The translations under genes were made by a program, and so were the position numbers. From positions 310,001-374,000 of the forward strand of contig CAVZRO010000003.1 of the NCBI GenBank assembly GCA_963777625.1: a stretch of DNA of 64,000 bases, given 5' to 3'. Under the pieces are notes generated by a model. That model did no database searches. It worked only from the letters and a program-made list of their open reading frames with translations, and had not been told where the DNA came from. Positions 63,962 to 64,000 of this stretch are shown one piece after another. Position 1 is the first letter of the stretch. The number at the start of each line of letters is the position of its first letter. This DNA is from DATDIC01 sp963777625 (lineage in GTDB: Bacteria > Pseudomonadota > Alphaproteobacteria > Acetobacterales > Acetobacteraceae).

Positions 63962-64000
63962 GAGCCGGGCGGGGTTAGAGCGTGATCGCTTGAGGCTGAC

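Overview
The window is GC-rich DNA from an alphaproteobacterium, most likely Rhodospirillales/Acetobacteraceae. The support is gene order and protein character: ispH-thrB-rnhA, enoyl-CoA hydratase-rpsT-dnaA, and trpG-trpD-trpC-moaC-moeA-lexA with a GTTC-N7-GTTC SOS box, all typical of the class. It is a chromosomal segment of housekeeping islands separated by accessory transport and catabolic genes and several mobile elements.

Layout. 0-8 kb: a partial DUF29 gene, a frameshifted acyl-CoA dehydrogenase, a frameshifted hybrid histidine kinase, a frameshifted Na/Pi cotransporter, and a frameshifted MATE exporter behind a structured leader. 8-11 kb: a lipoprotein and ispH-thrB-rnhA. 10.75-14 kb: a segment bounded by 19-bp inverted repeats, holding a cyclophilin-like protein, an SDR and an IS701-type element. 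14-21 kb: a TauE exporter, tartrate dehydrogenase plus a partial second copy, a sulfatase cluster with a gutted HAD gene, and a zeta-toxin pair. 21-25 kb: H+-pyrophosphatase, tRNA-Ile(CAT), a broken AmpG-like permease. 25-31 kb: a polar amino acid ABC operon and a peptide-type binding protein. 31-36 kb: a broken CoA-transferase, enoyl-CoA hydratase, rpsT, dnaA. 35.6-38.2 kb: IS110 remnant and group II intron. 38-42 kb: dpp-type ABC operon whose binding-protein gene survives only as a 37-codon remnant. 42-46 kb: M81 peptidase, RraA-like protein, broken ribokinase, tRNA-Thr(CGT). 45.8-51 kb: lexA-moeA-moaC-trpCDG on the minus strand. 51-55 kb: broken DUF1028 gene, a small hydrophobic ORF between hairpins, and a nitrate/sulfonate-type ABC operon. 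55-58 kb: two insertion sequences placed into copies of one palindromic repeat. 58-64 kb: glycine-zipper protein, DUF1232-sulfotransferase fusion, EF-G paralogue, SelA-like PLP enzyme.

The dominant oddity is the number of genes split by a single-base indel: ten non-mobile genes and four transposase or maturase genes. The recognisable housekeeping genes are intact. This fits either ongoing pseudogene formation or uncorrected indel errors; the sequence alone does not decide. The most interesting unexplained signals are the hairpin-rich leader in front of the MATE gene (6024-6248), a 26-codon hydrophobic ORF with a strong Shine-Dalgarno between long hairpins (51723-51918), and the two insertion sequences that both sit in REP-like palindromes (54990-57925). 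No CRISPR array, rRNA or prophage was seen.
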